Shown in pieces: positions 51,642-59,870 of a DNA stretch of 64,000 nucleotides (position 1 is the stretch's first letter; each line of letters opens with the position of its first letter). Position numbers and translations under genes: made by a program. Source of the DNA: Arthrobacter sp. ISL-28 (GTDB taxonomy: Bacteria > Actinomycetota > Actinomycetes > Actinomycetales > Micrococcaceae); assembly GCF_018613875.1 (NCBI RefSeq), contig NZ_JAGGPJ010000010.1:86059-150058 (forward strand). Direction: 5' to 3'. The notes beneath the pieces were generated by a model, which searched no databases, had not been told where the DNA came from, and saw only the letters and a list, made by a program, of their open reading frames with translations.

Positions 51642-52610
51642 ATGACCGAAATCCCCAACAGCTCACGCAAGATCGCCGTCGTCGGGTCCGGGTACATGGG
51701 CGGCGGCATTGCCCAGGTCCTGGCGCTCGGAGGGGCACGCGTTGCCCTGGCCGACGTGTCCGCTGAGGTTGCACAGAAGAACTACGAGCGGCTGCTCGCC
51801 GAGTCCGACCAGTTCGTGGCCGACGGCCTGTTCCCCGAAGGCTCCACCGAAATCCTGAAGCAGAACCTCTGGGCCGCGAAGGACATCGAGGAAGCCGTGG
51901 CCGACGCCGACTTCATCGAGGAGGCAGTGCCCGAGGTCATCGCCATCAAGCACGAGACGCTGGCCCGCATCAGCTCCGCCGCCCGTCCGGATGCCATCAT
52001 CGGTTCGAACACCTCCACAATTTCCATCGCGGACCTGTCCCAGCCGGTCACCAACCCGGAGCGCTTCTTGGGGGTGCATTTCTCCAACCCATCGCCGTTC
52101 ATTCCGGGCGTGGAGATCATCCCTCACGCCGGAACGTCCGCTGAGACCGTGGGCGCCGTCCGTGACCTCGTGCACGCAGCCAACAAGCAGACCGCCGTGG
52201 TCAAGGACGTCACCGGCTTCGTGCTGAACCGCCTGCAGTACGCACTGTTCCATGAAGCTGCGCAGTTGGTGGAGCAGGGCATCGCGACGGCCGAAGACGT
52301 GGACACCCTGGTCCGCACCACGTTCGGCTTCCGCCTGCCGTTCTTTGGACCCTTCGCCATTGCCGACATGGCCGGTCTGGACGTGTACAACTTCTGCTAC
52401 AAGTCCCTGCAGACCGACTTCCCGGAGCGCTTCGCCACCCCGAAAATCCTCACCGACCTCGTGGAAGCCGGGAAGCTCGGCACCAAGACGGGCGCGGGCT
52501 TCCTCAACGTCCCCGCCCAGCGCACGCCGGAGCTGATCGCCTACCGCAACAAGGCATACGTGGCCATGCAGAAGCTTATCGAAGAGCTCGGCCCGGCCCC
52601 GATTAACTAG
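51642..52610 (+). CDS. 3-hydroxyacyl-CoA dehydrogenase-fold oxidoreductase
   Basis: NAD-dependent dehydrogenase of 322 residues with the 3HCDH N-terminal Rossmann domain (GSGYMGGGIAQVLALGG at 15-31) and C-terminal helical domain. The catalytic His lies in GVHFSNPSPFIPGVEIIP near 143-160. The family also includes L-gulonate 3-dehydrogenase and L-carnitine dehydrogenase, which oxidise a 3-hydroxy acid. No thiolase, acyl-CoA ligase or hydratase is nearby, so a beta-oxidation role is unlikely; oxidation of a sugar acid at C3 fits the surrounding genes. It starts 2 bp after the RpiB-type gene. Confidence 0.83.
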   Translation: MTEIPNSSRKIAVVGSGYMGGGIAQVLALGGARVALADVSAEVAQKNYERLLAESDQFVADGLFPEGSTEILKQNLWAAKDIEEAVADADFIEEAVPEVIAIKHETLARISSAARPDAIIGSNTSTISIADLSQPVTNPERFLGVHFSNPSPFIPGVEIIPHAGTSAETVGAVRDLVHAANKQTAVVKDVTGFVLNRLQYALFHEAAQLVEQGIATAEDVDTLVRTTFGFRLPFFGPFAIADMAGLDVYNFCYKSLQTDFPERFATPKILTDLVEAGKLGTKTGAGFLNVPAQRTPELIAYRNKAYVAMQKLIEELGPAPIN

Positions 52611-52710
52611 TCTCCGCCCCGCTAGTCTCCACCCCGCAGGGACCCGGCCCCCTCACGGGCACGGTCCCGCTGCGCCGCGCCCAAAAAGTTCAACACTGAG
52701 GAGTTCCTCC

Positions 52711-53478
52711 ATGAGCACTTTCCCGTCAGAACGCACTGTGATCGTCACCGGTGCAGTCTCGGAGCGCGGCATCGGCCGGGCCACCGCCAATTACCTCGCG
52801 GAGCAGGGCTGGAACATCGGCATCATTGACCTTGATGACGCTTTGTGCCGGGCAACTGCCAAGGAGATCGCCGGCAAGTACGGTGTGAAGGCCCACGGGG
52901 TGGGTGCCAACGTGGGAGACGAGGCGTCCGTTCGCGCGGCGATCGATTCGATCGAGGCGGAGCTGCCGCAGATCGTGGCCCTGGCCAACGTGGCCGGTGT
53001 CAGCTCGCCTGTCCCGTACCTTGGGCTCGACGCCGCCGAATGGGACCGCGTCCTGAGCATCAACCTCAACGGTGTCCACTACGCCACGCAGCGCGTCGCG
53101 GAATCCATGGTCAAGAACCGGATCGGGCGCATCGTGAACATCTCCTCCGTCTCCGCCCAGCGCGGCGGCGGCACCTTCTCCAAGACGCCCTACTCCGTGG
53201 CCAAGGCCGGCGTTATCGGCCTGACCCGCTCGACTGCCCGCGAACTGGGGGAGTACGACATCACGGTCAACGCCATCTCCCCGGGCCCCATCGACACCGA
53301 CATCATGGGCGGCACCCTCAGCCAGGAACGCAAGGACGAACTCACCAAGGACCTCGTGGTCAACCGCGTCGGAACCACCCGCGACATCGCAGCAGCCATC
53401 GCCTTCCTCATCAGCGAGGACGCCGGGTACATCTCCGGCCAGACGCTGAATGTCGACGGCGGACTCTACATGCACTAG
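52711..53478 (+). CDS. Short-chain dehydrogenase/reductase of the tetrulose-type operon
   Basis: Classical SDR of 255 residues. Cofactor motif TGAVSERGIGRA at about 13-24, NVAGVS near 94, catalytic Ser in SSVSAQRGGG and YSVAK. Very similar to the SDR at 18731. Polyol or sugar-acid oxidation is likely; D-threitol dehydrogenase of M. smegmatis is also an SDR in an equivalent cluster. Ribosome site GAGGAG precedes the start. It lies 100 bp after the 3HCDH-type gene. Confidence 0.86.
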   Translation: MSTFPSERTVIVTGAVSERGIGRATANYLAEQGWNIGIIDLDDALCRATAKEIAGKYGVKAHGVGANVGDEASVRAAIDSIEAELPQIVALANVAGVSSPVPYLGLDAAEWDRVLSINLNGVHYATQRVAESMVKNRIGRIVNISSVSAQRGGGTFSKTPYSVAKAGVIGLTRSTARELGEYDITVNAISPGPIDTDIMGGTLSQERKDELTKDLVVNRVGTTRDIAAAIAFLISEDAGYISGQTLNVDGGLYMH

Positions 53479-53489
53479 GAAGGACCACC

Positions 53490-53624
53490 ATGGCCCAAAA
53501 TAGCCGCTCCGCACAACGCAGCCAAGCAATACAGCGCTCGTGGACCAAGGAGCGCAAGATCTACCTCGCGGTGGGCGTCCTCGCCTCCTTGGTCGGCGTC
53601 CTGCTCATCGCGTTCTCGCTCTAG
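53490..53624 (+). CDS. Small single-pass membrane protein (44 residues)
   Basis: Short gene 11 bp after the SDR stop with a strong AGGAAGGA ribosome site six bases before the ATG. The 44 residues have a basic, Gln/Ser-rich N-terminal half (SAQRSQAIQRSWTKERK) and one hydrophobic helix, IYLAVGVLASLVGVLLIAFSL, running to the C-terminus, so the N-terminus should stay in the cytosol. Position between the SDR and MFS genes suggests a small partner of the transporter. No family recognised. Confidence 0.65.
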   Translation: MAQNSRSAQRSQAIQRSWTKERKIYLAVGVLASLVGVLLIAFSL

Positions 53625-53712
53625 GCATCATCTGATTGAAAGCGGCCGCCGGTCTCAGGTCGCCGCTGCTTTGCCCACTGATTTTCTATTACTTGCTCAA
53701 CGAGGAGTTTGA

Positions 53713-55068
53713 ATGACTGTCACAACAACTACATCCGCCACCAGGGAGTTGCTGGACTCCCCGGTGCTGAAGTCGGCCATCTCCAAGGCCTCCTTCCGGC
53801 TGATGCCGATGCTGGTGATCCTCTACGTGGTGGCCTTCCTGGACCGCACCAACGTGGGGTTCGCCGAGGCCGCCCTCGAGGTGGACAAGGGCATCACCGC
53901 CGGCGCCTACGCCCTCGGTGCCGGCATCTTTTTCATTGGCTACGCCCTGTTTGAGATCCCGTCGAACCTGCTGCTGACCAAGTTCGGCGCCAAGGTGTGG
54001 CTGGCCCGCATCGCCATCACCTGGGGCATCGTGTCTGCCTGCTTCGCCTTCGTCCAGGGCGAAGCCTCGTTCATCATCCTGCGGTTCCTGCTCGGCGTCA
54101 CCGAAGCCGGGCTTTTCCCCGGCGTGATCATGTTCCTCGCCGCGTGGTTCCCCAACAAGGTCCGTGTGAAGATGTTCGCCATCTTCTACCTGGCGCAGCC
54201 CTTCTCCCAGATGATGGGTGCCCCGCTGTCCGGCTGGCTGATCAACATCGGCGACCAGGTGCCCGGCGTCCAGGGCTGGCAGGTCATGTTCTTCGTCGAA
54301 GGCATGCTCGCCGTCGTCGCCGGCATTGCCGCGTACTTCTTCCTGATCAACAGCCCCCAGGATGCGAAGTTCCTCAACCAGGACGAAAAGAAAGCTCTCC
54401 TCGACGTCATGGCCCTCGAGGACAACGTCAAGGAAGAATCCGGACCTCGTGGCGTACTGGCTGCCATGCGCAACGGCCGCGTCTGGTACTTCACCGTCAT
54501 CTACTTCTGCCTGCAAATCGCTGTCTACGGTGTGACGTTCTACCTCCCCCAGCAGGTGGCGCAGCTGACCGGCCAGAAGGTGGGTCTCGCCGTCGGTCTG
54601 CTGGCCGCAATCCCGTGGTTCTTCGGCATCTTTGCCTGCTACTTCATCGGTAAGGCCGCCAATACTGTCATCCGCCGCCGGACTTGGGGCACCGGGCTCT
54701 TCATCTCCACCGGTCTCTGCATCTTCGGTTCGGCGTGGGCAGGCGCCAACCACGTTCCGGCTCTGGGCATCCTGTGCATCAGTCTCGCGGTCTGCAGCTT
54801 CCTCTCCATCGGGCCCATCGCCTGGTCCTACCCGACGGCGTTCCTCACCGGAACCGCGGCCGCCGCCGGCATTGGCCTGATCAACTCGCTGGGCAACCTG
54901 GGCGGCTTCGTGGCGCCGATCCTGCGTACCTCGGTCAACCAGATCACCGCGTCCGACACCGGCACCATGGGCGTCTACGCGCTCGGTGTCATGCCGTTTC
55001 TGGCTGCTGCCATGTTGTACGGCACGCGTAAATTCAAGAACAAGGCCGACGACCTTCTCGAGAAGTAA
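53713..55068 (+). CDS. MFS transporter, ACS family, of the tetrulose-type operon
   Basis: Membrane symporter of 451 residues with twelve helices. RLMPMLVILYVVAFLDRTNVGFAEAAL and GIFFIGYALFEIPSNLLL mark the anion:cation symporter family, which mostly carries sugar acids and organic anions, as does the transporter at 17327. This favours an acidic starting substrate rather than a neutral polyol. GAGGAG precedes the ATG. A hairpin-like GC-rich stretch lies in the 88 bp before it, which may tune expression relative to the upstream genes. Confidence 0.88.
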   Translation: MTVTTTTSATRELLDSPVLKSAISKASFRLMPMLVILYVVAFLDRTNVGFAEAALEVDKGITAGAYALGAGIFFIGYALFEIPSNLLLTKFGAKVWLARIAITWGIVSACFAFVQGEASFIILRFLLGVTEAGLFPGVIMFLAAWFPNKVRVKMFAIFYLAQPFSQMMGAPLSGWLINIGDQVPGVQGWQVMFFVEGMLAVVAGIAAYFFLINSPQDAKFLNQDEKKALLDVMALEDNVKEESGPRGVLAAMRNGRVWYFTVIYFCLQIAVYGVTFYLPQQVAQLTGQKVGLAVGLLAAIPWFFGIFACYFIGKAANTVIRRRTWGTGLFISTGLCIFGSAWAGANHVPALGILCISLAVCSFLSIGPIAWSYPTAFLTGTAAAAGIGLINSLGNLGGFVAPILRTSVNQITASDTGTMGVYALGVMPFLAAAMLYGTRKFKNKADDLLEK

Positions 55069-55100
55069 CTCAGGAAGACACAGGAAAGCAGTAATCCAGA

Positions 55101-56018
55101 ATGACGCAGCCCAGCCCAGCCAGCACCGCAAGTCAATCCACCGCGGACGCCATCTACGTCGGTGTCAGCACCAAGATGTACCTGGGATACCGGGACAGCC
55201 TGCGCTGGCTGGGCGAGCTGCGCCAGGAAGTGGACACCCGACCGGCCCTCGCGGCCGGGCGGGTGGTCCCGTTTGTCATCCCTTCCTTCCCCGTGCTCCC
55301 GGCGGCTGGCGACATTCTGGCCGGCTCGCCGGCTCTTCTCGGCGCCCAGGACTGCGGCTGGGCGGACGGTCCGTGGACCGGCGAAGTGTCGCCATCGCTG
55401 CTCGCCGAGCTGGACGTCTGCCTCGTGGAGATCGGCCATGCCGAACGACGCCGGCACTTCGGTGAGGATGACGCCATGGTTGCGCTCAAAGTCAGGGCAG
55501 TCGACGACGCCGGACTCACCCCGCTGCTGTGCGTGGGCGAGGAAACATCGGGGCCCGGTTCCGGGACGGACGACGGCACTGGTTCCGTGGCTGCACCCGC
55601 CTCGGCCGAAACCACTTCGGCCGAAACCACTTCGGGCGCGGCCACTTCTGGCACGGCCGCAGGCGCCGCCAGTTTCGTTTACCGGCAGATCGAGGCAGCG
55701 ACCGGCGGAGACTGGGAGCTCGCGTCACGGCTCGTGATCGCTTACGAACCTGTCTGGGCCATCGGCGCCGCCGAGCCGGCAAGCGCGGACTACGTGACCG
55801 CCGTCGTACGCTCTCTGCGCGGTCTTCTTGCCGACCACCGGCTGGAGAGCGGCCGATCGCCAGGCAACGTTCCCATCATCTACGGCGGTTCCGCCAAGCC
55901 TGGACTGTTGCCACAGCTCGACGGCGTCTCCGGACTTTTCCTCGGCCGATTCGCCCACGATGCCGCAAACTTCGGCAAGGTACTGGATGAAGCAATAGCA
56001 CTTGCCGGGGACCATTGA
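55101..56018 (+). CDS. Triosephosphate-isomerase-like enzyme (L-erythrulose-1-phosphate isomerase-like)
   Basis: TPI-fold isomerase of 305 residues, about 50 longer than TpiA. Catalytic residues are in place: K25 in VSTKMYL, H113 in EIGHAERRR, E216 in IAYEPVWAIG, and the phosphate loop YGGSAKPG at 261-268. Residues 149-190 are a low-complexity Ala/Thr/Ser/Gly insertion before the loop-5/6 region, encoded partly by a 15-bp tandem duplication (55602-55631). TPI-like proteins in erythritol clusters (EryH, LerI) interconvert L-erythrulose 1-phosphate and D-erythrulose 4-phosphate; context supports that. It is not the housekeeping TpiA by context. Confidence 0.86.
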   Translation: MTQPSPASTASQSTADAIYVGVSTKMYLGYRDSLRWLGELRQEVDTRPALAAGRVVPFVIPSFPVLPAAGDILAGSPALLGAQDCGWADGPWTGEVSPSLLAELDVCLVEIGHAERRRHFGEDDAMVALKVRAVDDAGLTPLLCVGEETSGPGSGTDDGTGSVAAPASAETTSAETTSGAATSGTAAGAASFVYRQIEAATGGDWELASRLVIAYEPVWAIGAAEPASADYVTAVVRSLRGLLADHRLESGRSPGNVPIIYGGSAKPGLLPQLDGVSGLFLGRFAHDAANFGKVLDEAIALAGDH

Positions 56019-56078
56019 CAGAACCTAAGTCCGAAGTCCACGATGCTGGAACGGGGGTGTCAGAAGGGTGGATTTGCC

Positions 56079-56570
56079 ATGACCGAGCCGGACCTTGAAG
56101 AGCGCAACGCGGAGTCTCTCCTAACTTTTCACCCAGCCTTCGAGGCGGCGTTCCAGGCTGCCAGAAAGAGCCTCCGCGAGGGTGGCATCCCCACCGGTGC
56201 GGCATTGGCGCGGGGCGATGTGGTGATCGCCAGCGGCCACAATGAACTCGTACAGCACGGGGACCCTATAGCCCACGGCGATATGGTTGCACTTCGGACC
56301 TTTGGCCGCCAACGAACGCACCGGGACATGGCGCTGTACACAACGCTGGCGCCCTGCGCCATGTGCAGCGGCGCCATCATCCAGTTCAAGATCCCCAAGA
56401 TTGTGGTGGGCGAAGCGGAGACATTTCCGGGAGAACTGGACCTGCTGCGATCGCGGGGCGTCGAAGTAGTGGTCCTCGACGACCCCCGGTGCATCCAGAT
56501 GATGCGGGCCTTCCAGCGTGAACATGCGGGGCTCTGGGCGGAAAACATCGCGGAAGACATTGACGAATAG
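56079..56570 (+). CDS. Cytidine/deoxycytidylate-deaminase-fold nucleoside or cytosine deaminase
   Basis: Zinc hydrolase of 163 residues resembling fungal cytosine deaminase and tRNA/guanine-deaminase relatives. Zinc ligands are H66 in AHGDMVALR and C93/C96 in PCAMCSGAI. The proton-shuttle Glu expected two residues after His is Asp (D68), an unusual change. The ATG used follows AGAAGGGTGG; the frame is open 12 codons further. It is 60 bp after the TPI-like gene and may be the last gene of that operon, but its function would not fit sugar breakdown. Confidence 0.8.
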   Translation: MTEPDLEERNAESLLTFHPAFEAAFQAARKSLREGGIPTGAALARGDVVIASGHNELVQHGDPIAHGDMVALRTFGRQRTHRDMALYTTLAPCAMCSGAIIQFKIPKIVVGEAETFPGELDLLRSRGVEVVVLDDPRCIQMMRAFQREHAGLWAENIAEDIDE

Positions 56571-56651
56571 CCGGTGTGCCGAATAGACGGTTTGCCGAGT
56601 AGTCCGTCCGGTCGCGGATTCGGGAACGGATTGTCCTAGGACGGGATTCTC

Positions 56652-56948
56652 CTAGAGGAACGCTTCCCGCCCGGTTCCTTCGCTGAGGACGAGTTCGCCG
56701 TCCTCGATGGACACCAGAAGGCTCCGCGGCCGGCCGTGAAGCTTCTTCTCGGCGCTGAGATTCCGGCTGGTCACTTCAACGCCTACGGTTGCGCCTTTCG
56801 CCGGCAGCTCCACCGACACCTCCTCCGCCATCCCCAGCAGTTCACGCGTGGTGACGTCCCGGTCGTACCGGGCCTCCTTGCCGTTCACCGTGATGGCGAC
56901 CTCATCCTCGTTGAAGCCGTCCTGAAGAATTATCAGCAATTCCTGCAT
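56652..56948 (-). CDS. Hypothetical 98-residue protein
   Basis: Small soluble protein beginning MQELLIILQDGFNEDEVAITVNG, rich in charged residues and predicted beta strands, without Cys, signal peptide or hydrophobic segment. The start chosen has GGCGG upstream; the longer frame to 57116 overlaps the upstream region of tex and lacks support. It is divergent from tex. Not recognised. Confidence 0.6.
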   Translation of the reverse strand: MQELLIILQDGFNEDEVAITVNGKEARYDRDVTTRELLGMAEEVSVELPAKGATVGVEVTSRNLSAEKKLHGRPRSLLVSIEDGELVLSEGTGREAFL

Positions 56949-57095
56949 AGCGCGCCGCCTAAGTCGATGACTTCCGCTGCCTATTGTCACTACATCACTT
57001 AAGCCCGGCCGGGCATAGTCCCTTTTTCTTGCCGGGAACGCGCTATCTATGCCCGGCATGACCAGTCCGAATGCTGAGTGAGGCAAAATGTTCGT

Positions 57096-59759
57096 GTGAC
57101 CCAACTCCCGCAGCACCCGTCCGCGCCCGCCCCTGCACCCGCTTCAACGGCGGCGAAAGCCCCTGAAGCCCACGGCATGGCCGGCGATCCGGCAAACCAT
57201 ATCGCCGCCCAGATCGCCAACGAACTCGGGGTAAAGGCATGGCAGGTCAAGGCAGCCGTGGACCTGCTCGACGGCGGATCCACCGTCCCCTTCATCGCCC
57301 GCTACCGCAAGGAAGCCACCGGGACGCTCGACGACACCCAACTCCGCGAGCTCGACGAGCGCCTGCGGTACCTCCGCGAACTGGAGGACCGCCGTCGTGC
57401 CGTCCTGGAGGCGATTGCCGCGCAGGGCAAGCTGACCCCGGAACTCGTGGCCGCCGTCGTGGCCGCCGACACGAAGTCCCGGCTGGAGGACATCTACCTG
57501 CCGTTCAAATCCAAGCGCCGCACCAAGGCGCAGATCGCGCGCGAGGCCGGGCTGGAGCCGCTCGCGGACACGCTGCTCAGGCGCCCCGAGCTGGATCCCG
57601 AGCGGGAGGCCGCGAAGTACCTGAACACCGAACACGCTATTGATGATGCTGCAGCAGCGCTCGCCGGTGCCCGCGCCATCCTGGTGGAGCGGGTCGCGCA
57701 GGATCCCGATCTTGCCGAGACGCTGCGCGAGCGGCTGTGGGCGCAGGGGCGGATGGTGTCTCGCGTCAAGAAGGGCAAGGAGACCGAGGGCCAGAAGTTC
57801 GCGGACTACTTCGAGTTCTCCCAGGCGCCGAGCGGGATGCCGTCCCACCGCATCCTCGCGCTGCTGCGCGGAGAGAAGGACGGGGTACTGGAACTAGACC
57901 TCGCCGAGGCTGATCCGGCCGACGACGACGCTCTCGTCGCCGCGCGCGCCCGGTACGAATCCGCCGTGGCCAGGTTCCTCGGGGTCGCCGACCGCGGCCG
58001 GCCCGCAGACGCCTGGCTCCTGCAGACCGCGCAGGTGGCGTGGCGCTCGCGCGTGCTTGCCCGGCTGACCGCTGATCTGCGCGGACGGATGTTCGCGGCT
58101 GCTGAGGATGAGGCCGTGCGTGTCTTCGCGGCGAACCTGCGTGATGTGCTCCTGGCCGCCCCGGCCGGCAACCGGGCCACCCTCGGCCTGGATCCGGGCC
58201 TGCGGACCGGTGTGAAGGTGGCCGTGGTCGACGGGACCGGCAAGGTGGTGGCCACGGACACCGTCTATCCGCACGCGCCGGCCCGCAAGTGGGACGAAGC
58301 CCTGGCGACGCTGGAGCGGCTGGCGCGGAAGCACGCCGTCGAACTCGTGGCGATCGGTAACGGCACGGCGTCGCGGGAGACGGACAAACTCGCTGCCGAA
58401 CTACTCAAACGGCTGTCCACGGAGTCCGGTGCTGCTGCCGGTGCCAGTGCCGCATCCGGAGTGAAGCCGCAGAAGCTCGTGGTGTCCGAGGCCGGCGCAT
58501 CCGTGTATTCCGCGTCTGCGCTGGCCTCGGCCGAGCTGCCAGGCATGGACGTGTCCCTCCGCGGTGCGGTCTCGATCGCGCGGCGGCTGCAGGATCCCTT
58601 GGCCGAACTCGTGAAGATCGATCCGAAGTCGATCGGCGTCGGGCAGTACCAGCACGACGTCACCGCCGCCAAGCTGGACCGCAGCCTGGACGCGGTGGTC
58701 GAGGACTGCGTGAATGCGGTGGGCGTGGACGTGAACACGGCGTCGCCGGCTCTGCTGAGCCGCGTGGCCGGCGTTGGGCCGCTGCTGAGCGAGAACATCG
58801 TGGCCTACCGCAACGAACACGGCCCGTTTGCCAAGCGCAGCGAACTCAAGAAAGTGCCGCGGCTGGGCGCGAAGGCATTCGAGCAGTGCGCCGGGTTCCT
58901 GCGCATCACTGGGGGAGCGGAGCCGCTGGATGCCTCCAGCGTCCACCCGGAAGCGTACCCGGTGGCCCGGAAGATCATGGCGGCTGCAGGAGCCGGCGCT
59001 TCTGGCAAAGCCGCGATGCCCAGCGCAGGCTTGGCCGGAGCCAGTTCGCTGAACCCGCAGGACTTCGTAGATGGGACCTTCGGGCTGCCGACCGTCCGCG
59101 ACATCATCGCCGAGCTGGAAAAGCCAGGCCGTGATCCCCGGCCGGCGTTCAAGGCGGCCACCTTCTCGGAAGGAATTGAGAAGATCTCCGACCTGAAGCC
59201 CGGGATGGTCCTCGAAGGGACCGTGACCAACGTGGCGGCATTCGGTGCCTTCGTCGACGTGGGCGTGCACCAGGACGGGCTGGTGCACGTGTCCGCGCTC
59301 GCCAACCGGTTCGTGTCCGATCCGCGGGAAGTGGTGAAATCTGGCCAAGTAGTTCGCGTCAAGGTGCTTGAGGCCGATCCGGAGCGGAAGCGGATTTCAC
59401 TGACCTTGAGGCTCGACGAGGAACCGGCACCTTCCGGCGGGCGGGCCCTGCTTGGCGGCCGGGCATCTGCCAATACTCGGGCTCAAGACCGCGGGAACGG
59501 AACACCTGGCGGGAGGGGCCAGTCAGGCGGGCGGACGCAGTCGGGCGGGCGGCCGCAGTCCGGTGGGAGCGGCCAGGCAGGCGGGCGGACGCAGTCCGGT
59601 GGGAGCGGCCAGGCAGGCGGGCGGACGCAGTCTGGCCAGGATGGTCAGCGCGGCGCTAGGCAGGCAGCGCCCGGGGCCGGGCAAGGCACCCCGGTAAAGC
59701 CAGCCCCCGTCAACACCGCGATGGCGGAAGCGCTTCGGAGGGCCGGACTCGGCAAATAG
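57096..59759 (+). CDS. tex: Tex-family S1 RNA-binding transcription accessory protein
   Basis: Cytosolic nucleic-acid-binding protein of about 887 residues. Domain order is Tex_N helical region, central YqgF/RNase H-like domain (TLGLDPGLRTGVKVAVVDG near 360), helix-hairpin-helix units (NTASPALLSRVAGVGPLLSENIVAYR), HHH_9, and an S1 domain (GMVLEGTVTNVAAFGAFVDVGVHQDGLVHVSAL near 700-732). After the S1 domain a Gly/Arg/Gln/Ser-rich tail of about 100 residues contains exact repeats. Tex affects transcription and toxin expression in several bacteria. GTG at 57096 is preferred over GTG at 57078 because homologs start MTQLPQ. Confidence 0.92.
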   Translation: MTQLPQHPSAPAPAPASTAAKAPEAHGMAGDPANHIAAQIANELGVKAWQVKAAVDLLDGGSTVPFIARYRKEATGTLDDTQLRELDERLRYLRELEDRRRAVLEAIAAQGKLTPELVAAVVAADTKSRLEDIYLPFKSKRRTKAQIAREAGLEPLADTLLRRPELDPEREAAKYLNTEHAIDDAAAALAGARAILVERVAQDPDLAETLRERLWAQGRMVSRVKKGKETEGQKFADYFEFSQAPSGMPSHRILALLRGEKDGVLELDLAEADPADDDALVAARARYESAVARFLGVADRGRPADAWLLQTAQVAWRSRVLARLTADLRGRMFAAAEDEAVRVFAANLRDVLLAAPAGNRATLGLDPGLRTGVKVAVVDGTGKVVATDTVYPHAPARKWDEALATLERLARKHAVELVAIGNGTASRETDKLAAELLKRLSTESGAAAGASAASGVKPQKLVVSEAGASVYSASALASAELPGMDVSLRGAVSIARRLQDPLAELVKIDPKSIGVGQYQHDVTAAKLDRSLDAVVEDCVNAVGVDVNTASPALLSRVAGVGPLLSENIVAYRNEHGPFAKRSELKKVPRLGAKAFEQCAGFLRITGGAEPLDASSVHPEAYPVARKIMAAAGAGASGKAAMPSAGLAGASSLNPQDFVDGTFGLPTVRDIIAELEKPGRDPRPAFKAATFSEGIEKISDLKPGMVLEGTVTNVAAFGAFVDVGVHQDGLVHVSALANRFVSDPREVVKSGQVVRVKVLEADPERKRISLTLRLDEEPAPSGGRALLGGRASANTRAQDRGNGTPGGRGQSGGRTQSGGRPQSGGSGQAGGRTQSGGSGQAGGRTQSGQDGQRGARQAAPGAGQGTPVKPAPVNTAMAEALRRAGLGK
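59561..59632 (+). repeat. Two exact 36-bp tandem repeats in the tex tail
   Basis: Bases 59561-59596 and 59597-59632 are identical. Each unit encodes 12 residues of the type SGGSGQAGGRTQ. Shorter, related copies precede it. The tract adds RGG-like character to the Tex C-terminus and is prone to copy-number change. Confidence 0.85.
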
Positions 59760-59870
59760 GGTTCGGGAGCCATAGCTGGGCGTCCGGGATTACGTCCGGG
59801 ATTAGAGACCGGACGGTTTCGTGGGCGCGGTGTTCCAGGCGGTGCTGAACCGGGTGCCTACAGTAGCCCC

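Noticed and set aside
55101..56018. Housekeeping triosephosphate isomerase
   Set aside because: Clustered with a ketose kinase and RpiB-like isomerase, has STKMYL instead of the usual NWKMN, and a large insertion; glycolytic tpiA normally lies with gap and pgk.
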